Assembly (NCBI GenBank): GCA_964545855.1
Contig: CAZJHD010000001.1
Coordinates: 1-64,000 of the forward strand
Origin: CAZJHD01 sp964545855
Lineage (GTDB): Bacteria; Planctomycetota; UBA1135; JACQFD01
DNA: 64,000 nt
Direction of reading: 5' to 3'
Shown piece by piece: positions 32,562 through 42,965 of the stretch (position 1 is the stretch's first letter; each line of letters opens with the position of its first letter). Position numbers and translations under genes: made by a program. Below the pieces are notes generated by a model. That model ran no database searches. It was given only the letters and a program-made list of their open reading frames with translations, and was not told the origin of the DNA.

Positions 32562-33407
32562 TCACTCCACCGGTGCGAACTCGAGCGCCACGGGCTCCGG
32601 GATCATCCCCGCCGCGTGGGCGCGGTCGAGGAGCGCCTTCACGCCGGCGCGGCCGCGATCGCCGTAGTCGAGCGTGAAGTCGTTCACGTACATGCCGACG
32701 AACCGATCGTTCAGCCCGGCGTCGAGGCCTCGTCCGTACTGGAGCGCGTGCGCGAGAGCCTCCTCTCGGTTCGCGAGGCCGTGCTCGATGGAGCGCTTGA
32801 GGTATCCCGAGATGCGCGGGATGTCCTTGCCGAGGTCCTTGCGGATCACGTTGCAGCCGAGGGGGAGCGGCAGGCCGCCCGTCACTCCGTGGAACCACTC
32901 GCCGAGGTCGAGCACCTGCTGCAGTCCGAGATCTCGGAACGTGAGCTGGCCCTCGTGGATGATGAGACCCGCGTCGTACTTGCCCTCGGCCACGGCCGCG
33001 GGGATCCGATCGAAGGGCACGGTCTCGTGCTCGAAGTCGCCGAGCGCCATGCGCAGCACGAGGTACGCCGTCGTCATCGTGCCCGGGACGGCGATGGTCG
33101 AGCGCTTGAGCGCACGCATCTTGAAGTCGTCGCGCGCGACGACTTTCGGCCCGTAGCGGTCGCCGATGCTCGCTCCGTGGGGGAGCAGCGCGTACTGCTC
33201 GAGGCAGTAGGCGTAGGCGTGCAGCGACACGGCCGTGACCTCGTACTCGGCGCGCATCGCCTTGCGGTTCAGCGTCTCGATGTCCTCGAGCACGTGCTCG
33301 AAGCGGAAACCCGGCGTCTCGACGCGGCCGGCCGCGAGCGCCCAATGCATGAACGCATCGTCGGGGTCGGGACTGTGTCCCAGCTTCAGCACGCGTTCCG
33401 TTGGCAT
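32562..33407 (-). CDS. mqnD: 1,4-dihydroxy-6-naphthoate synthase (MqnD)
   Basis: MqnD converts cyclic de-hypoxanthine futalosine to 1,4-dihydroxy-6-naphthoate in the futalosine route to menaquinone. The 281-residue length fits. LKLGHSPDPDDAFMHWAL near the N-terminus, VTAVSLHAYAY, and GLIIHEGQLTFRDLGLQ (with the catalytic histidine) are MqnD signatures of the periplasmic-binding-protein fold. ATG 33407 begins MPTERVLKLG; an upstream in-frame start adds 11 unlikely residues. TATCCT lies just upstream. Other futalosine genes are not in the window. It implies respiration with menaquinone. It follows the SGNH gene by about 30 bases. Confidence 0.9.
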   Translation of the reverse strand: MPTERVLKLGHSPDPDDAFMHWALAAGRVETPGFRFEHVLEDIETLNRKAMRAEYEVTAVSLHAYAYCLEQYALLPHGASIGDRYGPKVVARDDFKMRALKRSTIAVPGTMTTAYLVLRMALGDFEHETVPFDRIPAAVAEGKYDAGLIIHEGQLTFRDLGLQQVLDLGEWFHGVTGGLPLPLGCNVIRKDLGKDIPRISGYLKRSIEHGLANREEALAHALQYGRGLDAGLNDRFVGMYVNDFTLDYGDRGRAGVKALLDRAHAAGMIPEPVALEFAPVE

Positions 33408-33416
33408 GGGCCGCGC

Positions 33417-33422
33417 AGGATA
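33417..33422 (-). promoter_or_regulatory. Putative -10 hexamer of mqnD
   Basis: On the minus strand TATCCT ends 10 bases before the mqnD ATG. This is the same hexamer as at the MOSC gene. It may give mqnD its own nearly leaderless transcript inside the short gap after the SGNH gene. Confidence 0.3.
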
Positions 33423-33436
33423 GCAGCCGCCCGCTC

Positions 33437-34975
33437 TCATCGCGGCGCGCGCCGCTCGCCGAGGACGCGCTCCACCAGCGCGGCGAGCCCGAGTCCGGCG
33501 ACGCGATTGCCCCGCACGTTGAAATGCGTGTCGCGGAGCGCGTAGACGTGGCGGCGGCCGTCACCGAGGGGCTCCACGGCGCGCAGGCGCGGGAGGAGGT
33601 CTTCGAAGGGGATGCCCCGATCGGAGAGCCACGCGCCGGCGAGGCGCTGGGGACGGTCGCGCTCGAGCGGCTCGGGGACGCCGGCCACGACGTCGCTCCA
33701 CAACGCGTCCTCCACCTGGAACTCGTCGGGGAGCAGGAGAACGGCGAAGGGCGCCGTGCCGCTCGCCGCGTGCATGCGCTCAAGAGCCTCGAAGAGATGC
33801 CCGTAGCCGACCGTCTCGGGGCCGCAGGCCTCGCGCGCGCGCGCCCGCTCGATGCGCAAGTAGTCGGCCTCGCCGTAGGTGCCGCGCTCGAGCAGGGGAT
33901 CGGCGAGCCATGGCTTCTCGCGCAGGAGCTCCGCGGGCGACGCCAGGGGCACGCCGCGCCGATCGGTCGCGCGCCCGGCCGCGATCGCGGATCCGAGCCC
34001 GCCGTCGGCAGCTCCGCGCCGCAGCGCGAGGAGGCGCGTCGGCACGAGCCAGAGCAGGAGATTCTCCCGGTGGAGCGGCCGGTGCGAGATCCAGCCGGTG
34101 GAGACGCGCTTCGCGTCGTGCACGTCGTTCCCGAGGAAGATGCACGCGACCACGAGATCGAGCGCCAGCGACGGTGCGTCGCGCTCGATCCAGCGGAGGT
34201 AGTCCCAGGGGCCCGCCGTGCAGACGCCCAGGTTCAGCACCTCCGTGTCGCCGAGCTCCTGCTCGCACACGGTCGTGAAGTGGAACGCGTGGGGGACGAC
34301 GCTCGCCGCGAAGGAGTCGCCGACGGAGAGGACGCGGCGCGGCCCGCCGGGTCTCCGCGGCGCGAACTCCTCGTCGTAGTGGCCGGCGGAGTTGGTCGCG
34401 AAGCCGTCGTGCTCCGTGCCGGGCGGCAGGCCGAAGAGCCGCTCGCGCTCCTCCGTCGAGAGGTCGGCGCGCTGGAAGAGCGGAGACGGCGCGAGCCGCG
34501 CCCAGACCCGCAGCGCGATCTCTCCCGCCACGAGGAAGACGCAGACCGCGAGGGCGAGCCGGTCGGCGGCGCGGAGCAGCGCGGCCGGGAGCCGGCCCGC
34601 GGGCAGCTCGGCCGCGAGGCTCCCGCCGAGGAGCGCCGCCGCCAGCAGCAGGGGCGCGAGCTCGGGATGGAATCGCTCGACGAGGACCCCGTGGAGGGCG
34701 ACGGCGCCCATCGCCGCGTAGATGGCGAGTCGCAGGCGCACGCCGACGCCCGCCGTCGTCGTCGTATCGCGCGCACGCCGCCAGGGGAGCACGAGCGCGA
34801 GCAGGGCGGCCGCCGCCAGGGCCGCCGCCGCGGCCCACCGGCCCGCGGGGCCCGCGGCTCGCTCGAAGAGCGCCGGGTGCCGCACCACCGTCCAGGCCGC
34901 GAGCGCGGAGGAGCCCGAGGCGGCGATCAGGAGCAGTGCGCGGACGGCGCGCGCGGCGCGGTCGACATTCGCCAA
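33437..34975 (-). CDS. Polytopic membrane protein with SGNH hydrolase domain
   Basis: The 512-residue protein has about five membrane segments in the first 160 residues, then an SGNH (GDSL-like) domain. Block I is VLSVGDSFAASV, block III is FLGNDVHD, and block V is LRDTHFNVRGN, so Ser, Gly/Asn and Asp-x-His are all present. The layout resembles membrane-linked acetyltransferases or esterases that work on polysaccharides (AlgX/DltD-like). The start is a TTG (34975) because no ATG or GTG precedes the first membrane segment. It is divergent from leuS within a few dozen bases, and mqnD follows closely. Confidence 0.78.
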   Translation of the reverse strand: MANVDRAARAVRALLLIAASGSSALAAWTVVRHPALFERAAGPAGRWAAAAALAAAALLALVLPWRRARDTTTTAGVGVRLRLAIYAAMGAVALHGVLVERFHPELAPLLLAAALLGGSLAAELPAGRLPAALLRAADRLALAVCVFLVAGEIALRVWARLAPSPLFQRADLSTEERERLFGLPPGTEHDGFATNSAGHYDEEFAPRRPGGPRRVLSVGDSFAASVVPHAFHFTTVCEQELGDTEVLNLGVCTAGPWDYLRWIERDAPSLALDLVVACIFLGNDVHDAKRVSTGWISHRPLHRENLLLWLVPTRLLALRRGAADGGLGSAIAAGRATDRRGVPLASPAELLREKPWLADPLLERGTYGEADYLRIERARAREACGPETVGYGHLFEALERMHAASGTAPFAVLLLPDEFQVEDALWSDVVAGVPEPLERDRPQRLAGAWLSDRGIPFEDLLPRLRAVEPLGDGRRHVYALRDTHFNVRGNRVAGLGLAALVERVLGERRAPR

Positions 34976-34978
34976 GGG

Positions 34979-34988
34979 TCGATAGCAT
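34979..34988. promoter_or_regulatory. Possible shared promoter core between SGNH and leuS genes
   Basis: The sequence CGATAGCAT between the divergent starts reads as GATAGCAT on the plus strand and as ATGCTATC on the minus strand, each resembling a -10 region. The gap between the two starts is 41 bases at most, so the promoters must overlap or lie inside coding sequence. Confidence 0.3.
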
Positions 34989-35016
34989 GGCGCGCTTTCC
35001 CCGACTCGCCAGCACC

Positions 35017-37449
<2,433 letters not shown>

Positions 37450-37507
37450 CGCACTCGCGGGGGCACTTCGCGCCCCGCGCTCTCCCTCTGCACCAAGGAG
37501 TCACGCC

Positions 37508-37744
37508 ATGGGCGACCTCAAGATCTCCGTCGTCGACAACGGACCGCTGCGCATCCAGGGCGCCGGCATCGTGCTGAACGACATGTCCGGGAAGACCTGG
37601 GACCTCGCGGGCCGCGACGCCATCTCCCTCTGCCGCTGCGGCCACTCGGCGAACAAGCCCTTCTGCGACGGTTCCCACGGCCGCGCTGGATTCCAGTCGA
37701 AGTGCGAGGCGGGGGTGCTCCCTCCGCCGAAGCCGAAGTTCTGA
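37508..37744 (+). CDS. CDGSH iron-sulfur domain protein
   Basis: The 78-residue protein contains CRCGHSANKPFCDGSHGRAGF, the CXCX2(S/T)X3PXCDGXH motif that binds a redox-active [2Fe-2S] cluster with three cysteines and one histidine. Proteins of this kind in bacteria are small cytoplasmic electron or cluster carriers. The N-terminal part (DNGPLRIQGAGIVLNDMSGK) is a short beta region. ATG 37508 follows AAGGAG at a suitable distance. It sits alone between leuS and a small secreted-protein gene, all on the plus strand. Confidence 0.92.
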   Translation: MGDLKISVVDNGPLRIQGAGIVLNDMSGKTWDLAGRDAISLCRCGHSANKPFCDGSHGRAGFQSKCEAGVLPPPKPKF

Positions 37745-37863
37745 GCCACCGATCACGCGCTCGTGCGCGTGGCGCGCGAGCGCTGTTCGGTTTCGAGGAG
37801 GCGCGCGTTCTCCCTCTCGAGCTCCACATCCACGATCGACCCGATGGAGCTCGGAGGTCTGCC

Positions 37864-38337
37864 ATGCGTCGTCACACTCTCGCCATCGCTTTCTCTCTCG
37901 CTCTGCTCGCCGTCCCCGCCCTCGCCATCACGAACCGCGATGACCGCGGCGATCGCGAGGAGCGCGCCCGGCACTCGGCTCCGAAGGCGGAGATCACGCT
38001 CGTCGCGCTCGCGGGTGCGACGGAGGGCGGTCTCGAGTACGCCGTCTCCGGAACGCTCGCACCGAACGCGAGCGCCCAGCTCGGGATCCTCTACTCGAGC
38101 GGCCGCGCCCGCTGGATCGAGGTCGGCACGACCGTCCGTGCGAACTCGAAGGGCGAGTTCTTCGGAATGGTCGAGTCCCATGCGGGACCGAAGGTCCTCG
38201 CGATCGTCCTGCTCGACCGCGGCAAGATCCTCGACATGGCTCCGGTCTTCACCAAGCTCATCGTCGCGCCGGGCGGATTCTCGACGGCGGCCCAGTTCCT
38301 CGTGGCCCTGTACCGGCCCCTCTCCGCGAGCCGCTGA
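37864..38337 (+). CDS. Small secreted protein
   Basis: The 157-residue protein has a signal peptide (MRRHTLAIAFSLALLAVPALA), a charged stretch rich in Asp, Arg and Glu, and then a compact beta-rich domain (AEITLVALAGATEGGLEYAV, then AQLGILYSSGRARWIEVGTT). I do not recognise the family. ATG 37864 has GGAGG 7 bases upstream. A strong terminator hairpin follows the stop and separates it from the convergent hydrolase fusion gene. Confidence 0.75.
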   Translation: MRRHTLAIAFSLALLAVPALAITNRDDRGDREERARHSAPKAEITLVALAGATEGGLEYAVSGTLAPNASAQLGILYSSGRARWIEVGTTVRANSKGEFFGMVESHAGPKVLAIVLLDRGKILDMAPVFTKLIVAPGGFSTAAQFLVALYRPLSASR

Positions 38338-38354
38338 CCCGTGGCGCTCGGGAG

Positions 38355-38388
38355 AGCGAGCCCGGAGGCGAGAGCCTCCGGGCTCGCT
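38355..38388. terminator. Strong bidirectional terminator hairpin
   Basis: A perfect 15-base-pair stem (38355-38369 with 38374-38388) with the loop GAGA lies between two convergent gene ends. GCGTTTCC follows on the plus strand. It is the best-formed terminator stem in the window. Confidence 0.75.
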
Positions 38389-38402
38389 GCGTTTCCAGGG
38401 AG

Positions 38403-40655
38403 TCAGCGCGCGCTGGCGCCCGCCGCCGCGGCGGCCGGCTCCGGCGCCGCGACCCAGGCCTTCACGTCGTCGAGGATGCGCCGCACGTGGAAGGCGATGG
38501 TCTTGTGGCTCGCGTCGTACCAGTCGATCCGCGCGTCGCCGCGCCGCCGGTCGAGGGCGGCGGCGAGGGCCTCCGTCGAGGCGCGGGGGACGATTTCGTC
38601 CTGCAGGGCGTTCACCATCAGCACGCTCGCGGCGTCGATGCGATGGGCCCAGGTGAGCGGGTCGTAGGGCCGCACGCGCTCGCGGAGCTCTCCCTCGGCG
38701 AGCGGAGTCTTCTCGAGGAGCGCGCGGATCGCGCGCGTCTCGCTCACGGGCGACGAGAGGATCGTCGCGAGGTCGCCGCCGCCGAGCAGGAGCGCGCAGC
38801 GGTGGAGCCTCTGGTCGACGCCTGCCGCCACGGCGCCCACGAGGGCTCCCAGGGAGACGCCCACCAGGGAGACGCGCTCGCCGTCCACCTCGGGCCTCGC
38901 CCGCAGCCAGCTCACGGCGCGGAGCACGTCGCCGACGCCCTGGCGCATCGCCTCGCCGAGCCCCTCGAGCCCGCCCGTGACGGCGAGGAGGCCGCGCTTC
39001 CCCGGCTCTCGCCGCTCGCCGTACCAGGGAAGCCGGATCACGAGGGCGGCCGAGCCCGCGGCGGCGAGCTCCCGCGCGATCCAGTGCTCCAGGCGGAGGT
39101 CGTTCTGCGAGTGGTGCACGATCACCGACGCCGGGAGGTCGCGCTTCCCGGCGGGGCGGTACCAGGTGGCGTGGACGACGTCGTTCGTCGCGTCGCCGCT
39201 CGGGATCGCGGTCGGGAAGCGGAGCTCGCCGATCAGCAGGCGGGCGCCCTCGGGGCGCACGTCCATCTCCCAGCGGAACGAGCCGCCGGGCGCGAAGGCG
39301 CCGAGCGCCGCGAGCTCGGCGGCGGCGGCGCCGGCGAAGTCGCGCTTCTCCGCGACCTCGCCGCTCGCGGGGATCGTGAGTCGGCCGTCGCTGCGGCTCT
39401 CGACCGGAGCTCGCGGCGCCTGCGGGAGAGTGGCGGGATCCGTCGCCAGGAGATCGGCGAGCCGATAGGAGTGGAAGGCCTGGTTCTGGGCCCCCGGCGT
39501 CGGCGAGGACTCGGGGCTCACGGCGTTCGCGATCCACATGCGCCCGTCGCGCGGCGCGAAGACCGCCTGATGCAGGCACGAGTGCGTCGGCGGGTACAGC
39601 CTGCAGAGCGCGATCATCCGCTCGCCGTCGATGCGCCCTCGCTCCTCCTCGAGGAAGCGCGAGATCTCCCGGTAGCCGAGCCAGGAGCCTTCCTTGGAGA
39701 TCGACGGGTCGTAGGGGTCTCGCTGGCGCGAGGCGAGCTCCGGGTCGACGAAGTGGTTCACGCGGCGCACGACGTCGCGCATCGCGAAATGCGGTGCGAC
39801 GTTCTCCTTCGGGTCGTTGGGCTCGAAGAAGACGAGCCGCGACCGGTCGACCTCCACGGCGACGGCCGTGCGCGCGTTCCCGTCGGCGACGATGAAGTTG
39901 TAGCCGCACTCCTTCTTCCACTCGACGAAGAGCCGCTTCGCGTCCTCGAGGGTGCGCGCGCGGCGCAGCACCTCGCGCAAGTGGAACCACATGGGGGTTC
40001 CGTCGAGGACCTCGTCGCTCGACTCGCTCCCCATCTCGCCGACGGAGATCCCCGCGGCGTTCATGCCGGTGACGCATCCGATGGTGCCGGCCCAGCCGAC
40101 GACCGCGTGGGGGATCTCCCCCGTCGGCTTCCAGAGGAGGAGACAGGCGTTCTCCTGCACCGTCTTGGTCGTGCCGAAGTGCAGGGAGAAGTCGAGGGAG
40201 CGGTAGTGGTAGAGCTCGCCGTCCGTCGTGACGCTCCCGAAGACGGCCGCTCCGGAGCAGTGATGGAGCGTCGGCATGATGTGGAGCGCCTGCAGCTCCG
40301 CGAGAGGCACCTCGGCGCCCTCGGCGAGCCCCTCCAGCTCCTCCACGTAGGCGGCCGGGATGTTCGGGAGCGCGGCCTCCCAGAGCCGGACGAGGTCGTC
40401 GAGCGTCCGCTTCCCACCGGCGAGCTCGCTCTCGTGGAGGTAGGACTGGATGCACTCGCGGACGCGCTTCGCGAGGAGGCGGCCGTGCTGGAAGCCCATC
40501 TCCCGGGGCGTCCCCTCCATGTGGAGCACGAGCTGGCCGTCGATCGACTCGAGGAACCCGGCGCCCTCGCGTCCGAGCAGGAGACGCACCGGCTCCCTCG
40601 GGGGCGAGGTCTGAGGCGCGAGGACGAGTGCGAGGGCGAGGAGCGAGTGCGGCAT
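38403..40655 (-). CDS. C45-type peptidase/acyltransferase fused to an alpha/beta hydrolase
   Basis: The 750-residue protein joins two hydrolases. After a signal peptide, the first 440 residues match C45 peptidases (penicillin acyltransferase/phospholipase-B-like Ntn hydrolases): GFQHGRLLAKRV, then C133 in HHCSGAAVFG as the candidate N-terminal nucleophile after autocleavage, then YHYRSLDFSLHF and NFIVADGNAR. The last 280 residues are an alpha/beta hydrolase with GVSLG (Ser601), Asp686 in LQDEIV and His717 in SHKTIAF as a plausible triad. The alanine-rich tail is low complexity. Both active sites look intact, which suggests a secreted two-step hydrolase for amide or ester lipids or lactone-like compounds. 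ATG 40655 is chosen at the signal peptide. A fused pair like this is unusual. Confidence 0.78.
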   Translation of the reverse strand: MPHSLLALALVLAPQTSPPREPVRLLLGREGAGFLESIDGQLVLHMEGTPREMGFQHGRLLAKRVRECIQSYLHESELAGGKRTLDDLVRLWEAALPNIPAAYVEELEGLAEGAEVPLAELQALHIMPTLHHCSGAAVFGSVTTDGELYHYRSLDFSLHFGTTKTVQENACLLLWKPTGEIPHAVVGWAGTIGCVTGMNAAGISVGEMGSESSDEVLDGTPMWFHLREVLRRARTLEDAKRLFVEWKKECGYNFIVADGNARTAVAVEVDRSRLVFFEPNDPKENVAPHFAMRDVVRRVNHFVDPELASRQRDPYDPSISKEGSWLGYREISRFLEEERGRIDGERMIALCRLYPPTHSCLHQAVFAPRDGRMWIANAVSPESSPTPGAQNQAFHSYRLADLLATDPATLPQAPRAPVESRSDGRLTIPASGEVAEKRDFAGAAAAELAALGAFAPGGSFRWEMDVRPEGARLLIGELRFPTAIPSGDATNDVVHATWYRPAGKRDLPASVIVHHSQNDLRLEHWIARELAAAGSAALVIRLPWYGERREPGKRGLLAVTGGLEGLGEAMRQGVGDVLRAVSWLRARPEVDGERVSLVGVSLGALVGAVAAGVDQRLHRCALLLGGGDLATILSSPVSETRAIRALLEKTPLAEGELRERVRPYDPLTWAHRIDAASVLMVNALQDEIVPRASTEALAAALDRRRGDARIDWYDASHKTIAFHVRRILDDVKAWVAAPEPAAAAAGASAR

Positions 40656-40690
40656 GGCGCGACTTCTGCCTACCGTGGGTCGTTGCGTGA

Positions 40691-40710
40691 AGCCTACCCC
40701 GCGATAGGCT
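40691..40710. promoter_or_regulatory. Operator-like inverted repeat
   Basis: AGCCTA (40691-40696) and TAGGCT (40705-40710) are separated by 8 bases in the 81-base gap between two divergent genes. The right arm with the preceding GA forms GATAGGCT, close to a -10 region for the plus-strand gene. It may bind a dimeric regulator. Confidence 0.35.
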
Positions 40711-40736
40711 CGACGGGCTCGATCGGAGACCACCCC

Positions 40737-41702
40737 ATGACGCGACACCCCGCCTTCGTCCTCGCCGCCGCTCTCGCCGTCTTCCTCGTCGCCGCCCCGG
40801 ACGCCCGGGCCAACGACAAGACCTACAAGAACGACGCGATCGTCGACGGCTCCAACGCGAACGTCCAGGCGGGGTTCGTGAAGAACGAGATCGCCGCGTC
40901 GGTCTTTCGCGTGGAGGCGGGCGACGGGACGGTCTTCCTCCAGCGGGCCCGGGTCCTCTTCTTCAACGCGATCGGTCTCGCGACGACGCGCAACATGCGG
41001 ATCCTCGTCTACGGGACGGGGAACCTGAATCCGGGCGCGCCGATCTACACCTCGCCGGTGTTCACCTTCTTCCCGGGCGGAGAGAACCTCGTCGACCTGA
41101 GCGCCGCGAAGATCGAGCTCCCGGCGGGGCAGTTCTTCACCATCGGCGCCCGCTTCGAGCAGGAGGGTCTCTTCGAGAACCTGAGCTCCGTCGTCACCGA
41201 CACGAACGGGATCACGCCGAACAAGAACCGCATCTTCAACGTGTCGACGGGCCAGTGGCAGACGGCCGAGAGCCTCGGCGTCACCGGTGATTTCGGGATC
41301 CGCGTCGACGTCACGGCGAACGGCCCGACGCACTACGGCGCGGGCGTGGCGGGGAGCAACGGCGTCCCCACGATCGACACGACCGGCGCCTGGAAGGTCG
41401 GCAACACGGCCTTCACCTTCGCGGGCACCAATGGGCCCGCGAACTCCGTCGCGTTCCTCGGCGTCGCCGAGGGGAGCTTCAGCTTCCCCATCCTGAGCAT
41501 CGTCGTCCTCATCGATCCCGCGACGAGCTTCTCCATCCAGGGCCCGACCAACGCCGCCGGGAGCTGGTCGATCTCGACACCCATCCCGCCGAATCCGCTG
41601 CTCGCCGGGCTGCACTTCTACGGGCAGGTCTTCTTCGCCGATGCCGCGGGACCCGAGGGGCTCACCGTCTCCGACGGCATCGACATCCTGATCTGCCCGT
41701 AG
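40737..41702 (+). CDS. Secreted beta-rich protein
   Basis: The 321-residue protein has a signal peptide (FVLAAALAVFLVAAPDARA) and is otherwise rich in beta strands, Gly, Thr and Asn. The first 185 residues (VFRVEAGDGTVFLQRARVLFF, then AKIELPAGQFFTIGARFEQ) resemble choice-of-anchor type domains of exported planctomycetal proteins. The last 80 residues (FLGVAEGSFSFPILSIVVLI, then LHFYGQVFFADAAGPEGLTV) resemble the C-terminal domain of the matrixin-like protein ending at 13395. The ATG 40737 precedes a clear signal. It is 16 bases before the first SGNH gene. Confidence 0.72.
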   Translation: MTRHPAFVLAAALAVFLVAAPDARANDKTYKNDAIVDGSNANVQAGFVKNEIAASVFRVEAGDGTVFLQRARVLFFNAIGLATTRNMRILVYGTGNLNPGAPIYTSPVFTFFPGGENLVDLSAAKIELPAGQFFTIGARFEQEGLFENLSSVVTDTNGITPNKNRIFNVSTGQWQTAESLGVTGDFGIRVDVTANGPTHYGAGVAGSNGVPTIDTTGAWKVGNTAFTFAGTNGPANSVAFLGVAEGSFSFPILSIVVLIDPATSFSIQGPTNAAGSWSISTPIPPNPLLAGLHFYGQVFFADAAGPEGLTVSDGIDILICP

Positions 41703-41718
41703 TCCGGCAGCGGGAGCC

Positions 41719-42957
41719 ATGGCGACGCGGCGCGGGAGGATCCTTCTCGCCGCTGGTGTCACGGCGGCCGCCCTCGCTGCGGCCGAGACGTTCTTCCGCG
41801 TTCGGCTCGTCGTCGCGCACGGAGCCACGGACTTCGAGGCGATCCGCGACCGCCTGATCGGCCGCGATCTGAGGATCTTCCATCGGGACGCCGACGGCGA
41901 GCTCGAGCTCGTGCCCTCGCGCTTCCAGGGGAGCCAGGTGCATGTGAACGCCCAGGGCTTCCGCGGCGCGGCCCTGCGGGAGCCCAAGCCGGAGCGCGGC
42001 TTCCGCGTCGCCTGCATCGGCGGCTCGGGCTGCTTCGGCACCACGAGCACCGGCGACGCGACGACGTTCCCCGCAGCCCTCGAGAGGCGGCTGCGCGCGC
42101 AGGCATGCGACCCCGAGGCGGTGGAGGTGGTGAACGCCGGTCTCCCCGGCGCCACGACGGCGAGCGCCATCTCGCGTTTCGAGAAGCTCGTGCCTCCCCA
42201 CCGGCCCGACGTGGTGCTGCTCTACAACCTCATCAACGACCTGCTCACGAGCCGCCGCGCGCAGCTCGGCCTCGACGAGAGGCGAACGCCCCTCGTGCGG
42301 ATCGACGGCGCGCTCTCGGGCCTGCTCTCGCATTCGGCGATCTGGCTCACGTTCCGCGCCACGGCGGCGCAGGCCGAGAAGGTGGAGCGCATCCGCGCCG
42401 CGACGGCGCGCGAGGCGGCGCGCAAGACGGCGCGCGCGGACGGGCATGCGGGCCCGCGCGCCGGCGATCCGGCGCTCGTGGCGCACCGGTTGGCGATCGA
42501 CGGCGAGGCGAGGCACGTCTACGACGGGACCCCGGCGACGAACCTCTACCTCGTCGCGGAGCACCACGCGGAGTTCCGCGAGCACCTCCGCCGCTTCGAC
42601 CGCGCCGTGCGCGCCTGCGGCGCGGTGCCCCTCTTCTGCACCTTCGCGCTCCGCTTCGACGGCACCGAGGACGAGGAGACCTACCGCCGGGAGGGCCCCG
42701 TCACGGCCTACGCCATGCCGAGCTGGCGCATGGCCTTCGATGCCGTCGCCGCATTCAACGAGACGATCCGCGAGGTGGCGCGCGAGACCGGCTCGCCGCT
42801 CGCCGACGTCGACCGCGACCTCGGGCGGGAGGCCGCCTACTTCGCTCCGAAGGACACCGACCACTTCACCGACGAGGGTTGCGAGGCGGTCGCCGTCGTC
42901 CTCGCGCGCGCGCTCAGCCGCGAAGGGCTCCTGCGCGGCGCGGCGACCCCGCGCTGA
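41719..42957 (+). CDS. SGNH-like hydrolase, membrane-anchored or secreted
   Basis: The 412-residue protein has an N-terminal hydrophobic segment (ILLAAGVTAAALAAAETFF). Block I reads CIGGSGCFGTTS, with serine after GG rather than in GDS. Block III is LYNLINDLLT, and block V is KDTDHFTDEGCEAV, giving Asp and His. It should hydrolyse or transfer acyl groups on an envelope polymer. The long helical insert around residues 205-250 (rich in Ala and Arg) is unusual. ATG 41719 has GGGAG close upstream. A second SGNH gene begins 8 bases after its stop. Confidence 0.78.
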   Translation: MATRRGRILLAAGVTAAALAAAETFFRVRLVVAHGATDFEAIRDRLIGRDLRIFHRDADGELELVPSRFQGSQVHVNAQGFRGAALREPKPERGFRVACIGGSGCFGTTSTGDATTFPAALERRLRAQACDPEAVEVVNAGLPGATTASAISRFEKLVPPHRPDVVLLYNLINDLLTSRRAQLGLDERRTPLVRIDGALSGLLSHSAIWLTFRATAAQAEKVERIRAATAREAARKTARADGHAGPRAGDPALVAHRLAIDGEARHVYDGTPATNLYLVAEHHAEFREHLRRFDRAVRACGAVPLFCTFALRFDGTEDEETYRREGPVTAYAMPSWRMAFDAVAAFNETIREVARETGSPLADVDRDLGREAAYFAPKDTDHFTDEGCEAVAVVLARALSREGLLRGAATPR

Positions 42958-42965
42958 GACCGCCC

